A DNA stretch of 64,000 bases from assembly GCA_009760855.2 (NCBI GenBank), contig WPIO01000001.1:7756001-7820000 (forward strand), given 5' to 3'. This DNA comes from Cristatella mucedo (lineage: Eukaryota > Bryozoa > Phylactolaemata > Cristatellidae). The position numbers and the translations under genes were made by a program. The notes beneath the pieces are model-generated. The model made no database searches, had not been told where the DNA came from, and saw nothing but the letters and a program-made list of their open reading frames with translations. Below, piece after piece: positions 1 to 11,856 of the stretch (position 1 is the first letter of the stretch; each line of letters opens with the position of its first letter).

Positions 1-3000
1 TATTGCTTGGGTTAGTTTTCATTTAGAAATAATATGAAGGGAGTAGGGTAGAACGCAAAATACCTACCTTAATTCGAGGTCATAATTTTCATCTTGCTTA
101 CTTCTCGGTACTTTTGTAGCCTTTTCAGTTATTTTTACGTCTAGTTGTGTTTCAATGCACTTCCTATTTACATCTAATGTCATTGGGATTTATGCATGCA
201 AATTTTGCGGGAACTCCTACCATTTGTCAGCTCGGACCACTGAATTATCTGCCAACTTTTCCGAAGGCTACTGATTCCAATACCTAAGTACATTTGAATT
301 GGTAGAGGTAAATAACAACAACATCTTACGTTAGTGTTGATTTTAGGTGCTACTCAAAGTGCAACTTACTGCCCACAAATCCGCTCCAGCTGTTGCCTTC
401 AATCAATATATAAATACAGTGTTGGTGAGAGCAATGCTCGAAGCCCAGCGATCGTCGATGAACGCACGTTTCCTCTTCCTCCGAGTAAGCTCCAGTGTTC
501 GATTTGAGTTTAGCTGATGAGCATCAATAATATGATAATTAGGAGACATGCAAAAGTCCGATGCGCCTTCATCCTTCAACAGAGTCTCCACAAACTTTCA
601 CCAGAGAATTTTCGGCTTTCCGATTGCTCAAGAAGTCCACAATTCCTGCACAAGCTTGTAACAGCCGCTTTCTTATCCGGAGGAGGTGAGGTTTTTTGGA
701 GCACTTGTTACAATCTATCTCATTTATTTTCGGATGACGACACCGGCATAGAGCATATATCGAGACAATTAAAGTAAGAAGTCTCAAATTGAATTGATGA
801 CGTTTGTTTAAACCTCAAGACTCTCCTTGTTCCTCGCAGAACTGCTTAGTCCGCTTAAACTTTATTCAATTAAATTACGCGTGCCAAGTTTTCGGATGCT
901 ATCTTTAGTCAGTAGACATGTAAAGTGCTTGAATAAGAGACTTGTTTCTGAGAGCACTATATACTTGCTGAGTCGCTATTATTATTACGATGGCTATTGC
1001 ATTGAAGAATGCAGAATTTTGGCGCAATTTCACAAGTCTTTAGACGCTTTGGCTTATACTTTTTGTTGAACGCCGCACTAAAGCGACTTACCGGTCGACC
1101 GCTCATTGAATTTTCGCAGGTTAAAGTTTTCTCATAGCAAAGGCTATTGCTTAATAGTCACGGCAGGCAAAACTAAGGCGTCAAGTGGCTTCACAAACTG
1201 GGTAACTGACCGCAAATAAGCATGAAGCACGAGCGTGCACTGAGTAAGAAATCCAACTCAACGCCACCGGGGTCGCGGCTCTGTCTGTCTGTACAATGAG
1301 CGGTCCACACGTGCCGCCTGTTTGCGAGGGATAAATGAAAACGAAGCCTGCGATAAGAAGATAAATGAATACAAAGATAAATAAATAAAATTATTTAATT
1401 TCTTTCTTCTTATTATTATTATTAAAAATATTTCATTTCTTAAATAAGAAGATGCGAAGCCTGCATGCGCTGGCACATTTACGTCCCTTAATTAGAAGCA
1501 GACCGAGTTATGCAGCCATTGACCTAGTGGCTAGTGTCAAGAAATCTATTTGGCTTCAGTGATCTCTCGCTAATGTGGTAGCCTTTTTAATTGTTCGCGG
1601 GTCGGACACATTTATCCTTCTGTGCCTGCAGCGCCTCCCTAGCTACTTAAGAGAAGCTCGCTTGAGCGGCCGACAACCGACGAAAGCCCTGAAGCGGATC
1701 GTTGCCATGGCGAAATGCTCCTATATCAGTGAATCAAGCTATATCGATTTCTTTTTTGTAGGACAATGTTAGATCACGGGGATACAACAGAGAAAACTCA
1801 GTCGCCATAGCAAAAAAGCGGACGCGGCTAGTTATCAGTTGTCGAAGCTCTCGGGAATACGCGTGTTTTAGGAAAATATATGGAAGAATGCCGCAATTGC
1901 ATGCAAGCCACTGCACTAGTAGAACATTGCTACACAACGCCGCTCGCCTTGTCAAGAAAGCGCAAATAATGAAAATTTATCCACAATTTTCAAGGGTTTC
2001 TACAGTGATCAACCAATTGCAATGGTAGGTTGTATCTTGGAGCCAAGACACAGCAGCGAAGCACAGCAAAAACGCAAGTCGGGCAATTACTCGTTAGACA
2101 AGTACATCAATCGGTCAAATACCAAAAACAACATACGCTCCCTGCATTAAAATAAGCTGTGCTTGGATTGAATGCGCTTTTAAAAACTTTAGAACTTTAT
2201 TCATTATACAAAGCCCTAAGTGAAAAAATGTAATGCCAGCAGCTTTCTTTCTAGGGAGGAAGGAACTGTACTTCTACAAGTGTTCTGCGAGCCGAAACTA
2301 AAGTTGCACTGCAGGCTGTCAACTCGCGTGTCTCATTGCGCCAAAACTCTTCAAGCCACTCTTTCACAGCACCGCTTCTGCCAATTGGCTAAAAATAGTC
2401 TGCTGCTAGGGCGCCTCGAGCTCGAGACCGTCACAGTACACAGTCGATAAAAGCTAACCGATACTGACGCTGCTGCTCGCGAAGCCGAACTTAGCGGACG
2501 TTCGGCGGCGACGCGGACACCGTCAGCACCGGACGCTTGAGTTACGAAATGCCTCGGCAGCCGCCGCAGTGATGCTGCTATGAGCGATCCCTCGCGAACG
2601 GACCACTTTCGTCTTCGCGACGTCGGAAACTCACCAGCCAGCCCGCTCATGAAGCACTGTTAACCGAGGATGCGTTCGAAGCTGGCAAAGGTGGCGGCGC
2701 GGCCGGGGAGAATTCCCTGATCAAGTGGCGGCGAGAACTGAGGCAAGAACGTCTCCGAGCGGGCGAGTACGGAGCGAGGCTGCTGTTTGCGCTCGCTTTG
2801 GCCGGGTGCAGCGCAATCCGAGCGCCGAGCTTCTGGATATGCACAAGCGGCGCGCGCGGTTGACAGCGTGCCACAGAAGCAACTGTGACATTATTGTTGA
2901 CAGAACGGCTCAGCAGACGGTTAGCATTTGCTCTCGGGCTAACGGGCCCATTACGAGCGGCCGCTTCGTGCGTTCAGGCCTAGTCAATGCGAATGCAGGC

Positions 3001-3700
3001 AAGAGGTACTTTTGAAAGTGGTGCTGCTGTGCAAGTAAACCGCACGTGAACGCCAACTGTAAGCCGAGCCAGAGAGGCCTCCTCAATGAGGGCTGAGGTG
3101 ACTGAAACGCATTTGTTTAGCCAATCCCGCTGCGACGCGATCAATGGCTCCATCTGAGGTGTGTGCTCCTACTCTCCGCTGGTGAGTTGCTGGAGTGGTC
3201 AATACCTTTAAAGCTCGATAGGCTGGCGTCAAGGTGAAAGGCGAGTTCGTTCGAATTTTCAGGGGGCGAAACTTCACCGGAAGCTCAGCGTGGAATCGCT
3301 GAAGCTCCACTTGCCCCCGCCCCCCCACCGCGAGCAAAGCTCCATGTCAGAAATCTGAGACGCAAGCACGGCGCGTAGAGATGTAGACAGAGCTCACCCC
3401 TTTCCGTGCCAACCGCGGCCTGTGCCGCTAGCGTGCGGACAAAGCACGAAGCAAGCTAACGGCGGTCGACCCAGAAATTGCTGATACTTTTTGTCTCCAT
3501 AAAGCAACGAAACATTTGCACAGATCACAGGGCTTTTAGAGTTCAGTACACAAACAACATCAGGCCACCCTTATCGCGTGCACGAAACTTAGTGTGAAAC
3601 TCGCGTGCAGGAAACACGGCAAGTCAATGGTTTGAAGAGTAGCTATCCTATCTGCGATAGCTCGCAAATCAAAATTAAAGCCTAATTCAAAAACCACACG
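1..3700. other. No supported gene; unassigned DNA
   Basis: All open frames here are short, overlap one another on both strands and show no family motif. The part from about 2430 to 3420 is visibly richer in G, C and CG dinucleotides than its surroundings and could be a promoter or 5' exon region of an unseen gene. I found no splice pattern or motif to support that. Confidence 0.4.
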
Positions 3701-3744
3701 GTGTTAAAGTGGAAAATAAAGCTGAGTCAACAGAAAGTCTTTAT

Positions 3745-4755
3745 AGGCCTTGATTCTGAAGGTTTGATCATTCAAACCTTGAGAATCTCCTGCAGCAACT
3801 GAGAAACTGAATGCTTGCCTTGCCGACATTCGATCCTGGATGTCGGAGAACATTTTGAAACTATATGGCTTTGCTCTTCTAATAGGCGATGCTGTTGTGC
3901 GACCATCACCACGTACTCAAAATTTAGATGTCGTTTTCGACAGCTGCCTAAATTTTAAAAGCTTCATTCATTCATTTACAAACTTCTACAGCAAGCCATC
4001 ACGTCCGATCCCTATCCAAGATTAAGAGCTGTCTTCCACAGTGGCTTCCAAAACATTTCACAAGCTCCTTAGTTCTGTCTTGGCTTGATTATTGTAATTC
4101 CCTTTTGGCTGGGCTACCAAAGAAAGAAAAAAGGCCATTTAGGGCCACTGCAGCTGACTATGAATATGTCTGCAAGGCTTGTCTTCAAGTCCCAGAAGTT
4201 TGAGCACGTGTCTCCTTTGCTAAAAGAGCTAGGATGATTGTCAGGTGAACAACGGATACAGAGCAAAGTTCTTACGCTGACCCACAAGGCCCGCCACGGC
4301 TTGGCTTCTTCGTACCTAGCTGAACTGTTGCACCAGTTTCAGTCTCTACCCTCCCTCGGGTCCTGCGTGGACAAAAAAATAGCTGTCTCATTCCTCCGCT
4401 TAAGGACCGTTGGCGACAGAAGCTTTTGCTCTGCAGGTCCTATACTGTGGAACTCGCTTACACAATTCTTACGCAACTACAACTGCTCTTCTGCTGCCGA
4501 CTATGGCTCATCCTTTCAGCGGTCTACTACTGCTGACTACTAATTCCATGCTACTCACTACCTCAACTGCTTTCCTGACTCTGCTATGCTTCCCACTTTC
4601 TCTTTGTTGCGTGAGACGAAGTCTGTTGGCTACAGAATGCGTTTCGAAAGCCACTTAGGCTGTGAGTGAGCTAGACAAAACACTCCTGTGTAACACCGAC
4701 ATTAGACGTCTTTAGAGCTTTGTGAAGTTACAGAAGGAGATACGTTATTAGGGTT
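3745..4755 (+). mobile_element. LINE family B, 5'-truncated copy
   Basis: This is the C-terminal third of a CR1/L2-type non-LTR retrotransposon ORF2 plus its 3' UTR. A decayed thumb region (CLAD, then LDYCNS-like text) runs from about 3790. It is followed at 4260-4480 by the usual C-terminal block, LTHKARHGLASSYLAELL and then LRTVGDRSFCSAGPILWNSL. The 3' UTR (4570-4755) contains GCGTGAGACGAAGTCTGTTG and ends near GTTACAGAAGGAGATAC, as in the copies at 9.1, 22.5 and 41.2 kb. Frameshifts and stops make it inactive. Endonuclease and catalytic RT motifs are absent, as expected from incomplete reverse transcription. Confidence 0.85.
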
Positions 4756-4990
4756 ACTTTCCCGGCCTTCTTTCTGCTTTATTTCAAAAAGTTCAGGACC
4801 CCATATCAGTGGGACTGTTACATGTCTATTCAAACGTACCCAGAAACGTGCAGTGTAATGAACAAAACGCTGATGTGACCACCTTGGTAGCCGGAGGGCA
4901 TGCATTCACCTCTAAGCAAACTAATGGTGCAACAAACGTGGCTCGCGATTTCAATGTCTGATGTGACGTGCTGTTTGTGCCAGGTTCTAC

Positions 4991-5092
<102 letters not shown>

Positions 5093-5484
5093 CAGATTCC
5101 GTGTGTGCCCCTGCTGCAGTTGTTATAAATGCGAACGCTTCATCTTGGGCCAATGGTTAAGCTATTGATGTTGTGCCTCGTGCCTCCTGCCAACTCTGGC
5201 GATTCATCATAGCTCCTATATATGTACGTTTTGAGAAGATTACAGTTTTATTTTCTATATCGCTTGCGTTCAATCTTGTTCCTCCTCGAGACTGCACTAG
5301 ATCTGTCGCCTCCGGAGCCACAGAAACACAACAGACACCTAAACCTTATGGCATGGCTGGATAGTGGTAGGTACTTCGCCAATGCACGCCAGTATAAAGA
5401 CAGTAGCAGGAACACTGGCTGGGCCGAGAGCGCTCACAGCTTAACAAATAAAGTCCTTATCCATACTGCAGACAAGTCAATTTG

Positions 5485-5730
5485 ACAGCAACGGAAGGTT
5501 AGGGGCGTTCAATAGTGGCCGAGACTTACAACGACGGCTCTCCTTCCAAGAGCTCAAATGTCATAGCCGAGTCGGAATCGCAACTGAATGCCTATTTCAT
5601 GGTGCCAGCTTTAATGCGACCTCAGACACAGATTATGGCATAATCGCGATTAATGATTATCAACTATAATCCATCCGATTTTGCTGGGGCCGCTGTTCCA
5701 CTGCATCGTCCTTAAATCCATCTTCGGCCG
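5485..5730 (+). repeat. Possible tRNA-derived SINE-3 copy
   Basis: The text ATAGTGGCCGAGAC looks like a polymerase III A box, and GAGTCGGAATCGC, about 75 bases on, is a degenerate B box. A related stretch at about 35.70-35.94 kb has AATAGCTCAGTGGCCGAGAG followed by GAGTCCGGAATCTCAAC. Downstream parts of the two are only loosely alike (both have GATTATxxCATAAT). A third SINE family is an inference from two poor copies. Confidence 0.35.
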
Positions 5731-6476
5731 AAAGGAAACACCTAGCAACCGGCTATGGTAGCCATCGACGTTCGGCTGCGCCACCTCATCAGACTTTAAC
5801 ACAAATTGCTACTGAGGACTTTCTGGACACCTTCTAAGCAGTCGCTGTGGTTGACTCGACCTAGTCTTCCTAGACAACAGCCTCACGAGCCAGACTTCAA
5901 AACTTCCACAGAGCTCTCAGCGTTTTGTAAGCGGAAGCCGTCGGCACTTCACTTGGCTCGAGACGCCTTTCGCCGTAGTGCTATCTTAATAGATAGTTGA
6001 ATATACCTCGTACTAGAGCGAAGTTAGTACACACAGTACAGGGAAGACCTGGCTAATTTAAACCGTTGCATGAGCAAATGCGACTTTGTCTTATCATACT
6101 CAGTATGCTTTCAGTCATTGCCTCAGCAATCCAGTCTGGTCTAGTTTAGCTTGACAGTCTGTGGGGTTTAAGGGACAACGTCCGGTGTTCAACATCTCTT
6201 AGAATCATATATCGCAGAGCAAAGTTTAGTTACTGTAAATGTGAACATGAAGTTCCATGCATTTTCTTGTATGATACACTGATTCAGAAATCTTTGCATG
6301 GGCGGAACCACTAGGCTTAGATCGCGATTCAAGTACTGGAATATGACAACATCACCTTTACCAGGCTGCAAAGTCCGTGGCATTATGGTAGAACACTTTA
6401 ACCAATTATTACGACACGAGAAAGAAGCAGTTTCCTTAAGTCGGAATGCATTCGAAAATTAATCTCCATTCAAAGG

Positions 6477-6622
6477 TATATATGTGACTTATTTGTATAG
6501 CTCTAGAAGAAACTTAATGTTTGTTCAGGCATTTCACAGATGCCACGGGGCTTGAGTTTACGACCTCGGCCATACCGTGGTCGGGGCGAGCAACTTCACC
6601 GCTTGGACAAATCAACTCGGCC
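6477..6622 (-). repeat. SINE-1 copy
   Basis: Read on the minus strand, the head starts GGCCGAGTTG and contains the block CTCGCCCCGACCACGGTATG. The B-box-like part is AAACTCAAGCCCCGTGGC. The tail is CATTAAGTTTCTTCTAGAGC followed by TATACAAATAAG. This matches the other SINE-1 copies at 20.2, 24.9, 33.3, 55.1 and 63.6 kb. The head is tRNA-like but cannot fold as a working tRNA. The element is non-coding and presumably transcribed by RNA polymerase III when young. Confidence 0.75.
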
Positions 6623-6639
6623 AATCAGCTTGCGACATA

Positions 6640-7405
6640 GACAGGTAGTCGTAGTGGTTGGCAGCTTCAATTAAAGTATCTTCTGCTGACAGGGTCAGTT
6701 CGACCCGGCACGCTTCAACCAACGCTTACACAGCTTCTGCTGATGAGAGCACACTAGATGTAACAAACAGTGGGCGTAAGATTTCTGCAGTCAGCCGGGC
6801 GAGATGATGCCGAATCGGGAAGACAAGAAGTCGTCCCGGCCAAAGTACGAAATCAACTCGAAGCTCTGACGTTCAACGTTGTGCACCTATGAGGTGACTG
6901 CGTAGTGCGACGACAAACTATCCACATCGATAGGACAAGCCAAGCCAAGCCAGCCCGACCCTGCAGTTAGCTATGCGGAAGCCACGCCCCCTTACAAGAG
7001 TCGCACTGCCATCTATCGCCACAGACCCATTGGTCTAGCATTAGCCTCTCCTGTCCAACCAGGCAGCCGTAGACTGAACGGCATAAATACACCTGAATCG
7101 GCTGTATCGCCTAGGCACGTCCGGTCAGCTCTACCTTGGCTATGTATACCTGCCCGCTTCAGTTGTACCGCTAAATACACCAACTCTTCTAGCTGCTCCT
7201 GACCCGGCCACTCTCAAGTGCCCTCTTTCCAGTAGATAGTACTTCCTGATGTTGACTGTGCGTGTGAAAAGGAGCCCTCAAAATTTCTGCAATTTCCCGA
7301 GTTAGTTCTGCTTGCAGGCGCATTCTTGTGTTTCCTCTGTTAGCGGAAGGAAGTATAGGAGGTAGGTAGCACTCATTGCAGGAGACTAAAATATTCACGC
7401 TGGAA
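6640..7405. other. Unassigned; LTR-like look only
   Basis: No protein family is visible. The part at about 7080-7175 has two similar lines (GGCATAAATACACC and CCGCTAAATACACC) and TATA-like text, so it resembles a promoter or LTR. No partner LTR or primer-binding site was found, so no call is made. Confidence 0.25.
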
Positions 7406-7409
7406 ATCT

Positions 7410-7612
7410 TAGCAACAGCCAGGTTCGCTCATTTCTTAGCTGTCTAAAGAACTTTGGTTTGGTCCAACACGTTAATGATACCACTCACGTCGGTGGCCAT
7501 ATCCTAGATCTCGTTATCACTAAGGATGTTAGCCTCATTAACCTTGTCGTGTGCCCGCTGACCCTCTCGGATCATTATCCGGTCTTGTTTACTGTTCCTG
7601 CTCCGTTTTAAG
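7410..7612 (+). mobile_element. LINE APE-type endonuclease fragment
   Basis: One frame reads FGLVQHVNDTTHVGGHILDL and then LVITKDVSLINLVVCPLTLSDHYPVLF. This is the C-terminal part of the apurinic-like endonuclease of CR1/L2 LINEs, which nicks target DNA to prime reverse transcription. The terminal SDH motif (LSDHYPV) contains a catalytic His. The frame is open here but is cut off at once by a minus-strand SINE-2. The ORF2 continues after the SINE, at 7830-8160. It could belong to LINE-A or LINE-B; no other endonuclease copy exists here for comparison. Confidence 0.8.
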
Positions 7613-7785
7613 TACTAGCTGATTTAACAGCCTCTTTTGTATGGCGACAGAAGTGCATTTGCGGCTCTCACCAGCGCTTGCAGCATCGATCAGGGATCGC
7701 CCAATGTAGGATTCGAACCTATAAATTCGGGACCTATGTCCTGAAAAGCATCCACCTTACCTAATATGCCAACACGGCCAGCGAT
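7611..7785 (-). repeat. SINE-2 copy inside a LINE
   Basis: On the minus strand the head reads GGCCGTGTTGGCATATTAGG. A near-perfect B box, ATAGGTTCGAATCCTAC, follows, then GGGCGATC. The tail ends in GAGGCTGTTAAATCAGCT. The T arm is tRNA-like but the acceptor stem does not pair, so it is a SINE head and not a tRNA gene. Related copies lie at 23.8, 62.9 and 63.9 kb. It separates LINE endonuclease text (before) from LINE linker text (after), which shows that it inserted into that LINE. Confidence 0.7.
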
Positions 7786-7829
7786 GTAACTTGAGCACAG
7801 CATTGACCAAAATGTTTTTTTTTTAATCT

Positions 7830-8160
7830 GTAGTCAATGCAGGTCTTCTTGATCGGCACCCAGACTCAACCGACAGCTTTCATACCCTCACTAATGCTGT
7901 GAACATGACACTTACGAGTGCTCTTGACAACCATGCTCCCGTACATTCTGTCCGTGAACAGAGTCGTGGAGATTCCTTTCAATTTCCAAAAAACTTCAAA
8001 AGATGCGCCGTGTTAAGCGCAGGCTTGAATTCCGTTTTAAGAAATCTGGGTCTGATGAAGATCTAGTCAGTTTCAATGACTTCTTTCGAATCTACAACCG
8101 GAAGCTTAAAAACCCAGGGCTTCTTTTTTCAATCGAAAACTGAAGTCCGTCCAGTCCATA
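7830..8160 (+). mobile_element. LINE ORF2 linker between endonuclease and RT
   Basis: The frame reads LLDRHPDSTDSFHTLTNAV, TLTSALDNHAPV and, after a frameshift, KMRRVKRRLEFRFKKSGSDE and FFRIYNRKL. This is the usual LINE linker between the endonuclease and the reverse transcriptase (conserved LDxHAPV, then a basic RRxRRxE segment). It continues the endonuclease piece at 7410-7612 across a SINE-2 insertion. A stop follows near 8145 and the RT core is missing. Confidence 0.75.
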
Positions 8161-8185
8161 CCAAAACGGATTTATTAGACAGTAA

Positions 8186-8233
8186 AATATAAATATAATT
8201 CATTTATATAGCGCCCCAAGAGAACTTAATCGA
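8186..8233 (-). repeat. SINE-1 tail fragment
   Basis: The minus-strand text AGTTCTCTTGGGGCGCTATA followed by TAAATGAATTATATTTATAT is the SINE-1 / LINE-A type 3' tail. No head is present. It sits at the point where LINE linker text gives way to LINE-B 3' text. Confidence 0.5.
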
Positions 8234-8274
8234 TACGCCGCTGTATTTGTATTAAAAACCGTCGGTATCTGCTA

Positions 8275-9275
8275 CAGCAACTGATAAACTTAATGCTTGC
8301 CTTGCCGACATTTTATCCTGGATGTAGGACAATTCATTGAAACTAAATGACAATAAAACTGAACCTCTTCTCATTCGAAAATCTAGGCGTGTGGCCGGAC
8401 TAGAAGGCTTTGCTCTTCTAATAGGTTATGCTCTTGTGCGACCACCACCATTTTCTAGGAGTTGAGGTGTCGTCTTCTACTACTGCCTAAACTTTGAAAA
8501 CTTCATTGAAAGAACTTTGCCACTGCTAGCAATCAAGTCCGATCCCTATCTAAGATTAGAAACTGTCCTTCACTGTAGCTTGCAAAAGATTTAACCAGCT
8601 CTTTAGTTCTGTCTCGGCTTGATTATTGTAATTCTTTTTTGGCTGGGCTTCCGAAAAAGTTGCTAGGCCACTGCAGTTGGCAATGAATATGGTTGCAAGG
8701 CTAGTTTACATGTCCCATAAGTTTGAACTTGCGTCTTGTTTGCTAAAAGAGCAAGGATGGCTGCTGGTTGATCAAGGGATGCAGAGACAAGTTATTACGC
8801 TCACCCACAAGGCCCGCCACGGCTTGGCTCCTATACCTTGCTGAACTGCTGTACCAGTTTCAGCCTCCTCGTGCCCTCAGGTCCTGTAAGGATAATAAAT
8901 TGGCTGTTCCATTACTCCGCTTAAAGACCGCTAGCGGCAGAAGCTTTTGCTCTGCAGGTCCTACAATGTGGAACTCACTTCCACGATTCTAATGCTACCA
9001 CAACTAATCTCATGCTGCCGACTATGGAAAATCCTTTTAAGCCAATCTGAGCTGCTACTTTCTATTTGCACGCTAATTCAACTGCTCTCGCAACACAGCT
9101 ATGCTTCCCACTTTCTCTTCGTTGTGTGAGATTAAGTCTGTTGGCTACCAAATGCGTACCGAAAGCCGCTTCGGCTATGAGTTCGCAATACAGACCTGAC
9201 CTGTGTAACACCCAAGTCGTTATGGCTTTGCTAAGTTACAGACGGAAGTACATAACATAACATAACATAACAGCT
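8275..9275 (+). mobile_element. LINE family B copy with target-site duplication
   Basis: 5'-truncated LINE-B. A decayed thumb (LDYCNSFLAGLPKK near 8620) is followed by the C-terminal block YLAELLYQFQ and LLRLKTASGRSFCSAGPTMW at about 8835-8975, then a 3' UTR with GTGTGAGATTAAGTCTGTTGG. The copy ends in (CATAA)n. GTCGGTATCTGCTA at 8261-8274 and GTCGGTATCAGCTA at 9276-9289 flank it exactly as a 14-bp target-site duplication would, with one mismatch. Stops and frameshifts make it inactive. Confidence 0.8.
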
Positions 9276-9289
9276 GTCGGTATCAGCTA

Positions 9290-9897
<608 letters not shown>

Positions 9898-10037
9898 CAC
9901 TTTGTTAGCACGTTCAGATTCAATTTAATCCTTTTGCTACGACATTCGGACGACAGCCACTGCCTTCGGCGACTCGAGCGCTACAGCAGCTCAAATTGAC
10001 CGGATGAGCCAGTTGCCCACTCCCTGCATGGCGGCTA

Positions 10038-10403
10038 CTACTTAGGAAGACCTGTCCTCGGTGGAGGAACATTAAAACCCAGCACTCTCTTGAAGACCTT
10101 GAGCGCACCGGCCGGACGGCGAGGCTGTACTGCTCTGGCGTCAGTAGGTGCCTTCCCAGCGGACTGGGCCGCAGCTGGCGCCGACTGCCATTGCTCGGCC
10201 TGCGCATCGTTCGCCGCTGCGGTCGGCAAAGCCTGCACGGGCGGCGCCTGGCCGACTGGAGGATGCGGCTCACCTGGCGGCGAAAAGAGGCGGGCACGGT
10301 CGGTTAGCGCCTGGCGAACTTCGGCGGCAGCAAAGCCGCCGACGATCTCGCTTGGCAGCGCGGCGGTTTCACTGTCCGACGGAATAGCTGGCTCTAGAAT
10401 AGG
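10038..10403 (-). other. Unidentified Ala/Pro-rich open frame
   Basis: One minus-strand frame is open for about 120 codons. Its text includes ALPSEIVGGFAAAEVRQALT and ends KVFKRVLGFNVPPPRTGLPK before a stop. It has no good Met start and no family I recognise. Composition is Ala, Pro and Gln rich with a basic end, and the surrounding DNA is GC-rich, which makes long open frames likelier by chance. It could be an exon, a gag-like piece of an LTR element, or chance. The minus-strand frame at 26138-26458 has a similar composition. Confidence 0.3.
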
Positions 10404-10409
10404 CTAGAG

Positions 10410-11125
10410 CAGGCTTACTCATAGCGACGCTGAGAGCAACTCTCCGACGGGGCTGGACGTGCGTCGTTCGACTTCTAAAACCGAGGCGGCTAAGAGTGTG
10501 CCAGATCGGGCGGCCCGGCAAATATAGGCACCAATCATCAAAGGCTAACAATGCTTCTTGGGCAGGCGGCGGACGCCGACAGCGAAGGCTAGACCTCTCG
10601 CTCCTGTCTCTCCTCGCTTTGGCGGTAGGTCTCAAATTTCGTGCACAATTCATCGCAATCGGTACTGTCCGGCTCGGCACCGGCCCTACTGGCACTGATC
10701 GCTTCTGGAAGATTTTCAAGCACTGACCGGTGCACGTCCATTAGGTCTACCTTCTCCTTATCTGGTGACCTGTCACAATACGATTGAGCGGTATTCCTAC
10801 GGTTCCAGAGACAGGTTAAATCTATCAAATATACAGCTCAACGTTTCGAGTAAATTAGTCACCAAGATAGTCTCAACAACAAAACTAGCGCAAGATGACC
10901 ATTAGGGTATCTCTGTGCTAATCACACTTCTGACACCAATTATTAAAAACTGGGGTATAGATAACTCTGTACAAACGTCCTTATGCCACCAACGTAGAGA
11001 TCGCAACTGTTGTAGTCCTTGTCGACTCTTGGCAAAAACCGGCGACATTGACCTTTGAAAAAAACTGCTAATGACACGTAGGAGTGACTCAGAAATCGGA
11101 ACATATGTCTTTAAAATTGGGCTAT
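10410..11125. other. Unassigned DNA
   Basis: The minus-strand frame at 10589-10828 (text DVHRSVLENLPEAISASRAG) reads smoothly but has no recognised motif. Nothing else is supported. Confidence 0.25.
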
Positions 11126-11129
11126 GCCA

Positions 11130-11720
11130 AATTATCTTCTGTAGCATCTACACGAAATCTGGGTCTCCTGTTCCATAATGACCGGTTTGCTAGATGACTA
11201 ATTCAGGTTCACTCACTCTCGTCTTCCTACTTTCAGCTAATAGTAATAATAACAATAAGCTAAGTAGTATCGTCAAAAATAAGGCCTATTTAGGTAGGGA
11301 TCCAGCATTACAGCTGGTCCATGCATTCGGTGTATTCAGTTTTGTCTTCTGTAAGCCTATTCTTGTAAGTCTTTATGCTTATGCGCAATGGCGTGCATAA
11401 ATGTGGTACGAAACCTTTGCTGTTATGCTTGCCTGTCGTGCTTAATGTAGTCTCCACATTGCAACATTTCTTGCCGACCTGCGCTAGCTCTCCGTCAAGC
11501 CGCGTAGGAAATTCACGGTTTGGTTGCTCGTTTGAATGTCCCTTCCTTCATTGTCTGGCTCCAGCCCTTTACCTTGCAGACCTACTTATCATACCAGGCC
11601 GGGCTTTGTACCTTCAGGTCTTCTGGCACATTTCGTTGAGCTGGGTCTCGAGCCTATCTCAGATCCTCTGGAGACTGCACCTTCAGTTCGTTCACTGCCA
11701 AATCCTAAAATTCACTCCTA
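11130..11720 (+). mobile_element. LINE family A, strongly decayed fragment
   Basis: Fragments align in order with the better copy at 20.8-22.4 kb. STRNLGLLFHNDRF matches SARNLGVIFRSDLS. GRDPALQLVHAFG matches DKDTTSKLVHAFV. Later DNA resembles the QNSTARL, LHWLPV and TPAYL blocks. Several frames are needed, so this is an old dead copy. It ends shortly before the pogo/Tigger element. Confidence 0.65.
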
Positions 11721-11856
11721 ACTGACTTCACAACATCCCCCTAACTCATTAAATTCAATATTTCCGTAGCTCAATGACCACTACTGAACATCGAGCAAAC
11801 TTCAAGAGCCTCCTTTTGCCTATCTATCGCTTCACTCACTTGTACCAGCTTACCTA

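Noticed and set aside
6880-7190. LTR of a retrotransposon
   Set aside because: TATA-like and CATAAATACACC motifs are suggestive, but no second LTR, primer-binding site or adjacent gag-pol was found.
7690-7785. tRNA gene on the minus strand
   Set aside because: The T arm and B box are good, but the acceptor stem does not pair and the anticodon arm is not formed. The same unit with a common tail occurs at other places, so it is a SINE head.
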